Shown here piece after piece: positions 52,817-60,925 of a stretch of DNA of 64,000 bases. The notes beneath the pieces were generated by a model. That model was not told where the DNA came from, searched no databases, and worked only from the letters and a program-made list of their open reading frames with translations. The stretch's first letter is position 1; every line of letters begins with the position of its first letter. Source of the DNA: Mesorhizobium sp. M1B.F.Ca.ET.045.04.1.1 (lineage in GTDB: Bacteria; Pseudomonadota; Alphaproteobacteria; Rhizobiales; Rhizobiaceae); NCBI RefSeq assembly GCF_003952465.1, contig NZ_CP034448.1, positions 4,689,001 through 4,753,000 on the forward strand, read 5' to 3'. Position numbers and translations under genes: made by a program.

Positions 52817-53554
52817 CTACTCCTCTTTGTCTTGGCTGTCCCGTATCCAGATGCGCAGCGGGCCGGTGGCCTGAAAGCCGCAGGCCAGTGCTTCATCCAA
52901 CCCGGCGTCGCGGTCATACGCTACCAGCGCGCGACATCCAGCAAACGCATTGGCTGCTGCCCGCACTGCATCCTGATATGTCGGACTGCCATCCGTGGCA
53001 AAGACATTTGACAACCCAGTCACCAACTCGGATCTATTGGCTATGCAGCCGGCGGCAAAGCCGTCAGCCGTCCGTCGGCCAAGGATAGCGATTGCGGGGT
53101 CGGCCAGGACTGCCGCTGGAAAGACACGGCCGTTGGAGGGACTTGCGCGATCCGCCCAGGCAAATTCCCACATCTCCAAGCTGGCAGCGTCCTCAACACG
53201 CTCCCAACCGGAAGGCGTCGTCGCCGGATGACTTAGGTCCGCCCAGATCCAGCTTGCTTCGAAGAGCTGACTGAACCCGAGCGGTTGGAGATCGAGACGG
53301 CAGAACCCGTCCTTGACCGAAAAGCCGGTAGCAAGGACGGATGTCAGTCTGGCTATTTCCGCAAGTTGGACCGTTACGGCATCGGCATCCAGAGTAGCGA
53401 CATTGGGGTAGTAAGGAGGTGCTTGCCGGTCGCTGGACCAGACGAAGTCACTCCTCAGATCACTTAGCCCATGCGCCTTGAAAATAGCCTGACAGAGATC
53501 GGCGTTATTGCCAGCGCAAAGGCGGACCCTTTCGCTGGCAACAATGCTCGGCAC
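52817..53554 (-). CDS. GNAT-like protein of unknown function
   Basis: 245 residues. The C-terminal half resembles a GNAT acetyltransferase fold (FAAGCIANRSELVTGLSNVF, then a strand and helix ACRALVAYDRD, and DEALACGFQATGPLRIW). The usual acetyl-CoA loop (Q/RxxGxG/A) is not clearly present, so it may be a divergent or inactive member. It lies 3 bases after icd and before the GST gene. Confidence 0.6.
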   Translation of the reverse strand: MPSIVASERVRLCAGNNADLCQAIFKAHGLSDLRSDFVWSSDRQAPPYYPNVATLDADAVTVQLAEIARLTSVLATGFSVKDGFCRLDLQPLGFSQLFEASWIWADLSHPATTPSGWERVEDAASLEMWEFAWADRASPSNGRVFPAAVLADPAIAILGRRTADGFAAGCIANRSELVTGLSNVFATDGSPTYQDAVRAAANAFAGCRALVAYDRDAGLDEALACGFQATGPLRIWIRDSQDKEE

Positions 53555-53557
53555 TTT

Positions 53558-54769
53558 TCACCCCATCGCTTTCTGCAGATTCTCGTCGATCTTGTCGAGG
53601 AAGCCGCTGGTCGAGAGCCAGGGCTGGTCGGGGCCGATCAGCAGCGACAGGTCCTTGGTCATGAAGCCGGACTCGACGGTCTGGATGCAGACCTTCTCCA
53701 GCGTCTCGGCGAAGCGCTTCAACTCGGCATTGTCGTCGAGCTTGGCGCGATGGGCGAGGCCGCGCGTCCAGGCGAAGATCGAGGCGATCGAGTTGGTCGA
53801 GGTCTCCTCGCCCTTCTGGTGCTGGCGGTAGTGGCGGGTGACGGTGCCGTGCGCGGCTTCCGCTTCCACCGTCTTGCCGTCCGGCGTCATCAGCACCGAG
53901 GTCATCAGGCCGAGCGAGCCGAAACCCTGCGCCACCGTGTCGGACTGCACGTCGCCGTCATAGTTCTTGCAGGCCCAGATGTAGCCGCCCGACCATTTTA
54001 GGCTGGAGGCCACCATGTCGTCGATCAGCCGGTGCTCGTACCAGAGCTTGCGCGCCTTGAACTCGGTCTCGAATTCCTTCTCGTAGACTTCCTGGAAGAT
54101 GTCCTTGAAGCGGCCGTCATAGGCCTTGAGGATGGTGTTCTTGGTCGAGAGGTAGACCGGATAGTTGCGCAGCAGGCCGTAGTTCAGCGAGGCGCGGGCG
54201 AATTCGCGGATCGACTCGTCGAGATTGTACATGGCCATGGCGACGCCGGCGCTCGGCGCGTCGTAGACGTCATGCTCGATCACTGTGCCGTCCTCGCCGA
54301 CGAACTTGATCGTCAGCTTGCCCTTGCCGGGATAGCGGAAGTCGGTGGCGCGGTACTGGTCGCCGAAGGCATGACGGCCGACGACGATCGGCTTGGTCCA
54401 GCCCGGCACCAGGCGCGGCACGTTCTTCATGATGATCGGCTCGCGGAAGATGGTGCCGCCGAGGATGTTGCGGATGGTGCCGTTCGGCGACTTCCACATC
54501 TTCTTCAGCTTGAATTCTTCGACGCGCTGCTCGTCGGGGGTGATCGTCGCGCATTTCACGCCGACGCCGTATTTCTTGATGGCGTTGGCCGAGTCGATCG
54601 TCACCTGGTCGTTGGTGGCGTCGCGGTTCTCGATGCCGAGGTCGAAATAGTCCAGCTTGATGTCGAGATAGGGGTGGATCAGCTTGTCCTTGATGAACTG
54701 CCAGATGATGCGGGTCATCTCGTCGCCGTCGAGCTCGACGACCGGGTTCGCCACCTTGATCTTCGCCAT
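53558..54769 (-). CDS. icd: NADP-dependent isocitrate dehydrogenase (homodimeric type)
   Basis: 403 residues, the eukaryote-like subfamily II usual in alphaproteobacteria. Conserved segments IKVANPVVELDGDEMTRIIW, LDIKLDYFDLGIENRDATND, GTIFREPI and KPIVVGRHAFGDQYRATD, with NADP-binding HGTVTRHYR. It oxidises isocitrate to 2-oxoglutarate in the TCA cycle. First gene of an icd-GNAT-GST-coq7 run. Confidence 0.97.
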   Translation of the reverse strand: MAKIKVANPVVELDGDEMTRIIWQFIKDKLIHPYLDIKLDYFDLGIENRDATNDQVTIDSANAIKKYGVGVKCATITPDEQRVEEFKLKKMWKSPNGTIRNILGGTIFREPIIMKNVPRLVPGWTKPIVVGRHAFGDQYRATDFRYPGKGKLTIKFVGEDGTVIEHDVYDAPSAGVAMAMYNLDESIREFARASLNYGLLRNYPVYLSTKNTILKAYDGRFKDIFQEVYEKEFETEFKARKLWYEHRLIDDMVASSLKWSGGYIWACKNYDGDVQSDTVAQGFGSLGLMTSVLMTPDGKTVEAEAAHGTVTRHYRQHQKGEETSTNSIASIFAWTRGLAHRAKLDDNAELKRFAETLEKVCIQTVESGFMTKDLSLLIGPDQPWLSTSGFLDKIDENLQKAMG

Positions 54770-54977
54770 GGAAAGAATGCCTCGTTGCTGGGGGATCTGA
54801 ACGGCCTTGCCCGCATGGTTTCGGCCGGGGTTGCGGAGCGTATATCAAAGCCTTTTTGAGCGCGCAAACCGCGATCCGTACCACTATGGACGGGTACTGC
54901 TGTTGTGAATGCTTCATTTTCCGGGCCGGATGTGGCAGGGGACGCCGAAACGCCGCAAACCCTGGTTACGGAGAGCC

Positions 54978-55817
54978 ATGCCAGCCGCAAAAGACCCCGC
55001 CAACGCCATCGGACCGGCGATCATCCTCGTCGAGCCGCAGCTCGGCGAGAATATCGGCATGGTCGCGCGCGCCATGGCGAATTTCGGCCTTTCGGAGCTG
55101 CGGCTGGTCAATCCGCGCGACGGCTGGCCGAGCGAGAAGGCGCGCGCGGCCGCCAGCCGTGCCGACCATGTCATCGATGCGACAAAGGTGTTCGACGATC
55201 TGGCCTCCGCGGTCGCCGACCTCAACTTCGTCTTCGCCACCACGGCGCGCGAGCGCGACGGCTTCAAGCCGGTGCGCGGCCCGGTGGAGGCGGGCAGGGC
55301 GCTCCGGGCACGCGGGCAGGCCGGGCTGCGCACCGGAATTCTCTTCGGCCGCGAGCGCTTCGGCCTCTACAATGACGAGGTCGGCCTCGCCGACGAGATC
55401 GTCACCTTCCCGGTCGATCCCAGCTTCTCCTCGCTCAACATCGCGCAAGCGGTGCTTTTGATGTCCTATGAATGGATGAAGTCCGGCCTTGCCGAGGAGA
55501 CCGCGACCAACTTCTCAGGGCCCGAGCTGGTGCCGGCGACCAAGGAACAACTGCACAGCCTGTTCACCTATCTCGAAGGCGCTCTCGAGGCGCGCGGATA
55601 TTTCCGCCCGGAAGAAAAGAAGCCGAAGATGGTCGACAATCTGCGCGCCGTGCTGACGCGGGCGGGCTTCGCCGAACCGGAACTCAAAGTGCTGCGCGGC
55701 ATCATCTCGTCTCTCGACCGATTTTCGCCGGCAATGCCGCGTGGCGACGGTTCGCCGGGCGACGACCCGAGGCGGTTACCGGCTGCGCGGAAGAGAGCGG
55801 CGGACAAAGAAAGTTAA
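54978..55817 (+). CDS. trmJ: tRNA (cytidine/uridine-32 2'-O) methyltransferase TrmJ
   Basis: 279 residues from the ATG at 54978, preceded by GGAG. The SPOUT knot motifs are NIGMVARAMANFG, GILFGRERFGLYNDE and SSLNIAQAVLLMSYEW. A C-terminal extension of about 100 residues follows the domain. It methylates the ribose at position 32 of tRNAs. Divergent from icd. Confidence 0.92.
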   Translation: MPAAKDPANAIGPAIILVEPQLGENIGMVARAMANFGLSELRLVNPRDGWPSEKARAAASRADHVIDATKVFDDLASAVADLNFVFATTARERDGFKPVRGPVEAGRALRARGQAGLRTGILFGRERFGLYNDEVGLADEIVTFPVDPSFSSLNIAQAVLLMSYEWMKSGLAEETATNFSGPELVPATKEQLHSLFTYLEGALEARGYFRPEEKKPKMVDNLRAVLTRAGFAEPELKVLRGIISSLDRFSPAMPRGDGSPGDDPRRLPAARKRAADKES

Positions 55818-55896
55818 ATCTGTAAGCTCCGGTCCTTCAAAGTAACCGAATATTATGCGGTTTTGATCCATCGTTATTGAAACGGTGGGGTAGCAG

Positions 55897-56496
55897 ATGT
55901 TCACGTCCAATATTGGCCGTCTGCGTTTCTTCTTCTATTCGCTCGGCCTGTTCATGGCGGAGGCGGTGGCGATCATGCTCTGCATTGCCGTGACGATCGG
56001 TTTCGCGGGGCTGATCAATTCGATGCCGGGGCCGTCACGGCAAGGCCTGGCCGGCGCTGCTCTTATCGTGTCTCTGATCTTCGTCGTGCTGCGCGGCAAT
56101 ATCGCCTGGCGCCGCAGCCGCGACGCCAATGGGCCTAAGTGGATCCTTTGGGCCTACATCGTCTTCTCCGCCATCTATGCTTTCTTGCAGGCCGGCACGC
56201 TGCTGGTGATCGATTTCGGCAATCCGGAAAGCGCCCCAAGCGGCTTGAACCTGCTCGGTCTCTCGTTGTTCGGCCTCTGGGCCACGATCTTGTGGGCAAA
56301 GCCTGTCGCCGGCAGCGACATCGACGAGCTGACATCCGTCTTCGACTTCGACGGTTCCGTGCTGCCAACAGCTACTGACCGGACAGCCGCAGCCGCCTCG
56401 GCCCCTCACAGCGCGGCGCCAGCCGCGCGCCCGTCGCCGGCGCCGCAGCCGTTTGGCCGGCCGCGACCTGCGGGCTTCGGCAAGCGTGGGCTCTGA
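55897..56496 (+). CDS. DUF805-like membrane protein
   Basis: 199 residues. GRLRFFFYSL near the N-terminus and ARRSRDANG-like (WRRSRDANGPKW) in the middle loop match the DUF805 layout, with four hydrophobic segments, then a disordered Pro/Ala-rich tail of about 60 residues. Role unknown. Its start has GGTGGGG upstream. Confidence 0.72.
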   Translation: MFTSNIGRLRFFFYSLGLFMAEAVAIMLCIAVTIGFAGLINSMPGPSRQGLAGAALIVSLIFVVLRGNIAWRRSRDANGPKWILWAYIVFSAIYAFLQAGTLLVIDFGNPESAPSGLNLLGLSLFGLWATILWAKPVAGSDIDELTSVFDFDGSVLPTATDRTAAAASAPHSAAPAARPSPAPQPFGRPRPAGFGKRGL

Positions 56497-56601
56497 GCTG
56501 ACCTGCGCAAAAGCTGCTGGCATTTGCCACTTCAAGACCATGATCGTTCAGGATAGAAGCGCCGTTGGCCAAATCACTGGCCAACTCCTTCCTGTGGTCG
56601 G

Positions 56602-57408
56602 ATGACAATGAGCGATCGATCAAGCCAGCGCCCGATCCTGATGTTCGATTCCGGTGTCGGCGGACTGACCGTACTGCGCGAGGCGCGCGTGCTGATGCCG
56701 GACCGGCGCTTCGTCTATGTCGCCGACGACGCGGCGTTCCCCTACGGCGCATGGGAGGAAGCAGCGCTCAAGGAACACATACTGGCGCTGTTCGGCAAAT
56801 TGCTCGACCGCTTGCAGCCGGCGATTTCGGTGATCGCCTGCAACACCGCCTCGACGCTGGTGATCGATGCGCTGCGCGAAAAATTTCCCGGCCACCCCTT
56901 TGTCGGCACTGTGCCGGCGATCAAGCCGGCTGCTGAGCGCACGCGTTCCGGCCTGGTGTCGGTGCTGGCGACGCCGGGCACAGTGAAGCGCCAGTACACG
57001 CGCGACCTGATCAGCAAATGGGCGCAGAAGTGCCATGTCCGGCTGGTCGGCAGCGACAGGCTTGCCGGACTGGCCGAAATCTACATGCGGGAGGGCTTTG
57101 TCGACGAGGAGGCCGTGCGCGCCGAGATCGCGCCGTGCTTCATCGAGCGTGACGGCCAGCGCACCGACATCGTCGTGCTCGCCTGCACGCATTATCCGTT
57201 TCTCGCCAACCGCATGCGCAAGACGGCGCCCTGGCCCGTCGACTGGATCGACCCGGCGGAAGCCATCGCGCGGCGGGCCATGTCGCTGCTCGAACCTGTC
57301 GGCGAGCCGTCGGGCGAGGGGGAACCCGACATTGCCGTCTTCACCTCCGGCAAGGTGGATTTCGCCACGAGGCGACTCATTCAGGGCTTTGGCCTGACCG
57401 CGCGCTAA
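56602..57408 (+). CDS. murI: Glutamate racemase
   Basis: 268 residues. The two catalytic Cys residues are in IACNTAST and LACTHYPFL, and the N-terminal MFDSGVGGLTVL binds substrate. It supplies D-glutamate for peptidoglycan. A second ATG at 56608 is possible. The TAA stop is the first three bases of a 102-bp intergenic repeat. Confidence 0.96.
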   Translation: MTMSDRSSQRPILMFDSGVGGLTVLREARVLMPDRRFVYVADDAAFPYGAWEEAALKEHILALFGKLLDRLQPAISVIACNTASTLVIDALREKFPGHPFVGTVPAIKPAAERTRSGLVSVLATPGTVKRQYTRDLISKWAQKCHVRLVGSDRLAGLAEIYMREGFVDEEAVRAEIAPCFIERDGQRTDIVVLACTHYPFLANRMRKTAPWPVDWIDPAEAIARRAMSLLEPVGEPSGEGEPDIAVFTSGKVDFATRRLIQGFGLTAR

Positions 57409-57507
57409 AGCGCATCGCGATCTTTCAGGTTCGCTCAGTGCGCTTTAGGTCTTTGATTTTACGCATGTCTTTGTCTCGAAACCGGTTCCCACGTTCGGGA
57501 GACATGC
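57406..57507. repeat. 102-bp interspersed repeat, copy A
   Basis: Begins TAAAGCGC and ends GGGAGACATGC. It contains two palindromic parts: AAAGCGC...GCGCTTT, and GCATGTCT...AGACATGC around CGAAACCGGTTCCC. Copy B at 62776-62877 has the same length and orientation, with about eight differences by eye. The first three bases are the murI stop codon. Confidence 0.85.
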
Positions 57508-57569
57508 GCTAGCGCCGGAACTGTGGCCTATGGCGCAGCGTTTCTTCTCACAGCAAGGAGGAACTCACC

Positions 57570-57752
57570 ATGCCTGCCACATCACAAGCTCAGCAAAAGG
57601 CGGCCGGCGCGGCGCTTGCCGCCAAACGCGGCGAGATCAAGAAAAGCGAGCTCAAGGGCGCCTCGCGCGGGATGTACGAGTCGATGAGCGAGAAGGAATT
57701 GGAAGAATTCGCCGAGACCAAGCGCAAGAGCCTGCCCAAGAAGAAATCTTGA
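57570..57752 (+). CDS. DUF3008-type small basic protein
   Basis: 60 residues, beginning MPATSQAQQKAAGAALAAK and ending SLPKKKS, with GASRGMYESMSEKELEEFA in the middle, the known pattern of this family. AAGGAGG precedes the ATG. It is helical, highly charged and cytosolic. Function unknown; stress-related roles have been suggested for similar small proteins. Confidence 0.85.
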   Translation: MPATSQAQQKAAGAALAAKRGEIKKSELKGASRGMYESMSEKELEEFAETKRKSLPKKKS

Positions 57753-57851
57753 CGCACACCGCCATCTGGCGTTGCCTGCCTGAAAAAAAGCCCGCGGTTA
57801 TGGGCTGCGGGCTCCGTCTCGATGACTATTCGCAGTCGATTACCGGCGCCA

Positions 57852-58043
57852 CTAGCAGTGCCGCACCTTGTAGCGGATGACCTGACGGTGGCCGTGCCGC
57901 CACACGACCCTTTTCTTCACCACGACGCGGCAGACCTGCTTGTGGCCATACCAGTGCCTCGCCATTGCCGGCTCCGGCATCATGACCGCCATCGACCCCG
58001 CCAATACCGCGGCTCCCGTCAGGGTAAGGAAGAACTTCTTCAT
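57852..58043 (-). CDS. Small secreted cationic protein
   Basis: 63 residues from the ATG at 58043. Signal peptide MKKFFLTLTGAAVLAGS, cleavage after AMA near residue 29. The mature part is very basic and His-rich with two Cys (VCRVVVKKRVVW, and a C-terminal RHC). Probably periplasmic or extracellular. No known family was recognised. GAGGAG lies a little further upstream than usual. Confidence 0.65.
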   Translation of the reverse strand: MKKFFLTLTGAAVLAGSMAVMMPEPAMARHWYGHKQVCRVVVKKRVVWRHGHRQVIRYKVRHC

Positions 58044-58245
58044 GGGAATTTCGGACTCCTCTGCTCCAGTCCCTTCATCAAGTGTCAGGGCGAGCTTACG
58101 TCCCAAAATGGTTGCACCCCGCCCTGATGCCGTCGGCATCCGCCACATCCGGCACCGCATGCAACGCAGAACGGTATAGGGTCGGCCGCTGCGTCGCCAG
58201 TCATAAGCTTGACAGCGGTTAAATCTCTGTTTAACAGGCCACCAA

Positions 58246-58276
58246 CACCGGGTGGCGACGCCCGGTGGTTTCTTTT
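58246..58276 (+). terminator. Terminator-like hairpin upstream of rpsD
   Basis: CACCGGG and CCCGGTG form a 7-bp stem with an 8-base loop, followed by GGTTTCTTTT. It lies right after promoter-like boxes, so it may end a short leader transcript or act as an attenuator for rpsD. Confidence 0.5.
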
Positions 58277-58332
58277 GCATGGCAAGACCTCACCGGCCTG
58301 TCGGCGGTCTTGTTTGAACTGACGTGTCCCGT

Positions 58333-58362
58333 GGGTTTTCCGTCGCGTTGCGTGGAAAACCC
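58333..58362 (+). promoter_or_regulatory. Leader hairpin of rpsD
   Basis: GGGTTTTCC (58333-58341) and GGAAAACCC (58354-58362) pair perfectly around a 12-base loop. Located 93 bases before the rpsD start, where autoregulatory ribosomal-protein leader structures occur in other bacteria. Confidence 0.45.
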
Positions 58363-58454
58363 TGTCAGGTCTCGAAAGCGGAGGCCAGAGGAGGGCGCGT
58401 TTCCTTCACCCGGAGCCATGGGGTTCTGGGTATATTGTTTTGAAAGGGAATGCG

Positions 58455-59072
58455 ATGAGCAAGCGCGAATCCGCGAAATACAAGATCGACCGCCGTCTCG
58501 GCGAAAACATCTGGGGCCGCCCGAAGTCCCCGGTCAACAAGCGTGAATACGGCCCCGGCCAACACGGGCAGCGCCGCAAGGGCAAGCTTTCCGACTTCGG
58601 CCTGCAGCTGCGCGCCAAGCAGAAGCTGAAGGGCCACTATGGCGACGTTTCGGAAAAGCAATTCCGCAAGGTCTATGAAGAGGCCAACCGCCGCAAGGGC
58701 GACACCTCCGAGAACCTGATCGGCCTGCTCGAGTCGCGTCTCGACGCGATCGTCTATCGCGCCAAGTTCGTGCCGACCATCTTCGCCGCCCGTCAGTTCG
58801 TCAACCACGGTCACGTCAACGTCAACGGCAGGCGCACTAACATCGGCTCGTACCGCTGCAAGCCGGGCGACGTCATCGAGGTGCGCGAGAAGTCGAAGCA
58901 ACTCGTCATCGTGCTGGAATCGGTCGCTCTCGCCGAGCGCGACGTGCCGGACTACATCGAGGCCGACCACAACAAGATGACCGCCACCTTCGCCCGCGTT
59001 CCCGGTCTGTCGGACGTTCCGTTCGCCGTCCAGATGGAGCCGAACCTGGTGGTCGAATTCTATTCGCGCTGA
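58455..59072 (+). CDS. rpsD: Ribosomal protein S4
   Basis: 205 residues from the ATG at 58455 (MSKRES), with AAAGGGAA upstream. N-terminal domain YKIDRRLGENIWGRPKSPVN and a central S4 RNA-binding domain (LESRLDAIVYRAKFVPT, VNHGHVNVNGRRTNIGSY). It is the primary 16S rRNA-binding protein of the small subunit. It stands alone, outside the main ribosomal operons, and is followed by a clear terminator. Confidence 0.98.
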   Translation: MSKRESAKYKIDRRLGENIWGRPKSPVNKREYGPGQHGQRRKGKLSDFGLQLRAKQKLKGHYGDVSEKQFRKVYEEANRRKGDTSENLIGLLESRLDAIVYRAKFVPTIFAARQFVNHGHVNVNGRRTNIGSYRCKPGDVIEVREKSKQLVIVLESVALAERDVPDYIEADHNKMTATFARVPGLSDVPFAVQMEPNLVVEFYSR

Positions 59073-59097
59073 TCGGAAATCCAGCAGCAAGCAATCG

Positions 59098-59126
59098 AAG
59101 GCCGCCCTCGAGGCGGCCTTTTCTTT
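59098..59126 (+). terminator. Rho-independent terminator of rpsD
   Basis: AAGGCCGCC and GGCGGCCTT form a perfect 9-bp stem with loop CTCGA, followed by TTCTTTG. It lies 26 bases after the rpsD stop. Confidence 0.9.
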
Positions 59127-59180
59127 GTCGGCCGTGTCCGCTAATCCGGTTGGCGACAACGACCACTGGGCACCAGTGCC

Positions 59181-60092
59181 ATGAACATGCTGCCAGATAC
59201 CAAATCACTTGGCGTCAAATCGCTTGAACCGATCGCCGGCGAGGAGGAGGGCGGGTTTCATCCGCTTTTTCGCGACGTGCCGTCCTCGGTCGAGTTCAAC
59301 AAGCTGCGCAAGCGGCTCTTGAGGCTTGCCCGCCAGGCGATCGAAGACTTCGCCATGGTGAAGCCCGGCGAGCGCTGGCTGGTGGCGCTCTCCGGCGGCA
59401 AGGATTCCTATGGCCTGCTCGCCCTGCTGCTCGACCTCAAATGGCGCGGCCTGCTGCCGGTCGAGCTGCTCGCCTGCAACCTCGACCAGGGCCAGCCGAA
59501 TTTTCCAAAACACATCCTGCCCGACTATCTCAATGCCAACGATATTGCGCACCGCATCGAGTACCAGGACACCTATTCGGTGGTCACCGATAAGCTGCCC
59601 GAGGGCAGTACCTATTGCTCGCTCTGTTCGCGGCTGAGGCGCGGCCATCTCTACCGCATCGCGCGCGAGGAGGGCTGCGCCGCCCTGGTGCTCGGCCACC
59701 ACCGCGAGGACATCCTCGAGACCTTCTTCATGAACCTCTTCCATGGCGGGCGTCTCGCCGCCATGCCGCCCAAGCTGATCAACGACGAGGGCGACGTCAT
59801 GGTGCTGCGCCCGCTCGCCTATTGCGCGGAGACCGATCTCGAGAAATTCGCCGGCGCCATGAAGTTCCCAATTATCCCCTGCGACCTCTGCGGCAGCCAG
59901 GAAGGGCTGCAGCGCAACGCCATGAAGGCGATGCTCGACGACATCGAGAAGCGCATGCCCGGCCGCAAGGACACGATGATCCGCGCCATGACCAATGTGC
60001 GGCCCTCACACCTGCTTGACCGAAAACTGTTCGACTTCGCCGCGCTCGATGCGCGCTTCATCACAGGGCAAGACATTTCCGATGACATTTGA
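59181..60092 (+). CDS. ttcA: tRNA 2-thiocytidine synthetase TtcA
   Basis: 303 residues. PP-loop SGGKDSYG near residue 70 and the paired Cys motifs CSLC and CDLC that hold the Fe-S cluster. It makes 2-thiocytidine at position 32 of tRNAs. Its substrate position is the same as that of TrmJ, encoded 4 kb to the left. The stop overlaps the next gene by 11 bases. Confidence 0.95.
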   Translation: MNMLPDTKSLGVKSLEPIAGEEEGGFHPLFRDVPSSVEFNKLRKRLLRLARQAIEDFAMVKPGERWLVALSGGKDSYGLLALLLDLKWRGLLPVELLACNLDQGQPNFPKHILPDYLNANDIAHRIEYQDTYSVVTDKLPEGSTYCSLCSRLRRGHLYRIAREEGCAALVLGHHREDILETFFMNLFHGGRLAAMPPKLINDEGDVMVLRPLAYCAETDLEKFAGAMKFPIIPCDLCGSQEGLQRNAMKAMLDDIEKRMPGRKDTMIRAMTNVRPSHLLDRKLFDFAALDARFITGQDISDDI

Positions 60093-60909
60093 CGATCGTG
60101 CGATCGACTGGCTGGCCGACCTTCTCGCCGACGCAGCCAGGGCCGAAATCATGCCGCGCTTCCGCCGGCTGGGCGAGGGCGATGTCCGCCAGAAGACGTC
60201 GGCCGCCGATCTGGTGACCGAAGCGGATGTCAATGCCGAGAGGCTGATCGCAGCCAGGCTGCGCGAGCGCTACGCTTCAGCGATGATCGTCGGCGAGGAG
60301 GCCTGCTCCGACAATCCGGCCTTGCTTGCCGGTCTGGGTGACGCCGAGCTTGCCTTCGTCATCGATCCGGTCGACGGCACCTTCAACTTCGCCTCCGGCG
60401 TGCCGCTCTTCGGCGTCATGCTGGGCGTCGTCGTCAAAGGCGAGACGGTTGCAGGTATCATCCACGACCCGGTCGGCAAAGACTGGCTGATCGGCGCCAA
60501 GGGGGCCGGCAGCCATATCCGCCACGCGCATGGCGCGCTGGAGAAGGTGCGGGTCGCCGAGCCGGTGCCGATCTCGCAGATGACGGGCGCGGTATCGTGG
60601 CAATATCTCAAGGAACCGGAGCGCTCCCGGCTGGCGCGCAACCAAACCAAGGCGCTGTCGCAGTTCGGCTATCGCTGCGCGGCGCATGAATACCGGTTGC
60701 TGGCGAGCGGCCACGGCCACTTCGTCGTCTACAACAAGCTGATGCCTTGGGATCACCTGGCTGGCGTGCTGATCCATGCGGAGGCTGGCGGTTATGCCGC
60801 GCGCATCGACGGCGATCCTTATCTGCCGTCGCATGTCGACGGCGGGCTGCTCGTCGCACCGGACAAGCAAAGCTGGGACGAATTGCGCCTCGAGCTTTGG
60901 GCCGAATAG
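60082..60909 (+). CDS. Inositol-monophosphatase-family phosphatase
   Basis: 275 residues from the ATG at 60082, overlapping ttcA by 11 bases. Metal-binding motifs VGEEACSDN, DPVDGTFNFASG and WDHLAGVLIHAEAGG are intact. Members act on inositol phosphate, histidinol phosphate or 3'-phosphoadenosine phosphate. The substrate cannot be read from the sequence. Translational coupling to ttcA is likely. Confidence 0.9.
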   Translation: MTFDDRAIDWLADLLADAARAEIMPRFRRLGEGDVRQKTSAADLVTEADVNAERLIAARLRERYASAMIVGEEACSDNPALLAGLGDAELAFVIDPVDGTFNFASGVPLFGVMLGVVVKGETVAGIIHDPVGKDWLIGAKGAGSHIRHAHGALEKVRVAEPVPISQMTGAVSWQYLKEPERSRLARNQTKALSQFGYRCAAHEYRLLASGHGHFVVYNKLMPWDHLAGVLIHAEAGGYAARIDGDPYLPSHVDGGLLVAPDKQSWDELRLELWAE

Positions 60910-60925
60910 ACCGACGTTCCTTGCG

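Larger units (their letters stand above)
58044..58454. other. rpsD upstream region with promoter-like boxes and hairpins
   Basis: 411 bases without a supported gene. TTGACA (58209-58214) with TTAACA 16 bases later is promoter-like. CACCGGG/CCCGGTG (58246-58267) followed by GTTTCTTTT looks like a terminator. GGGTTTTCC/GGAAAACCC (58333-58362) is a perfect 9-bp hairpin about 90 bases before rpsD. Together they suggest a structured leader. Confidence 0.5.
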
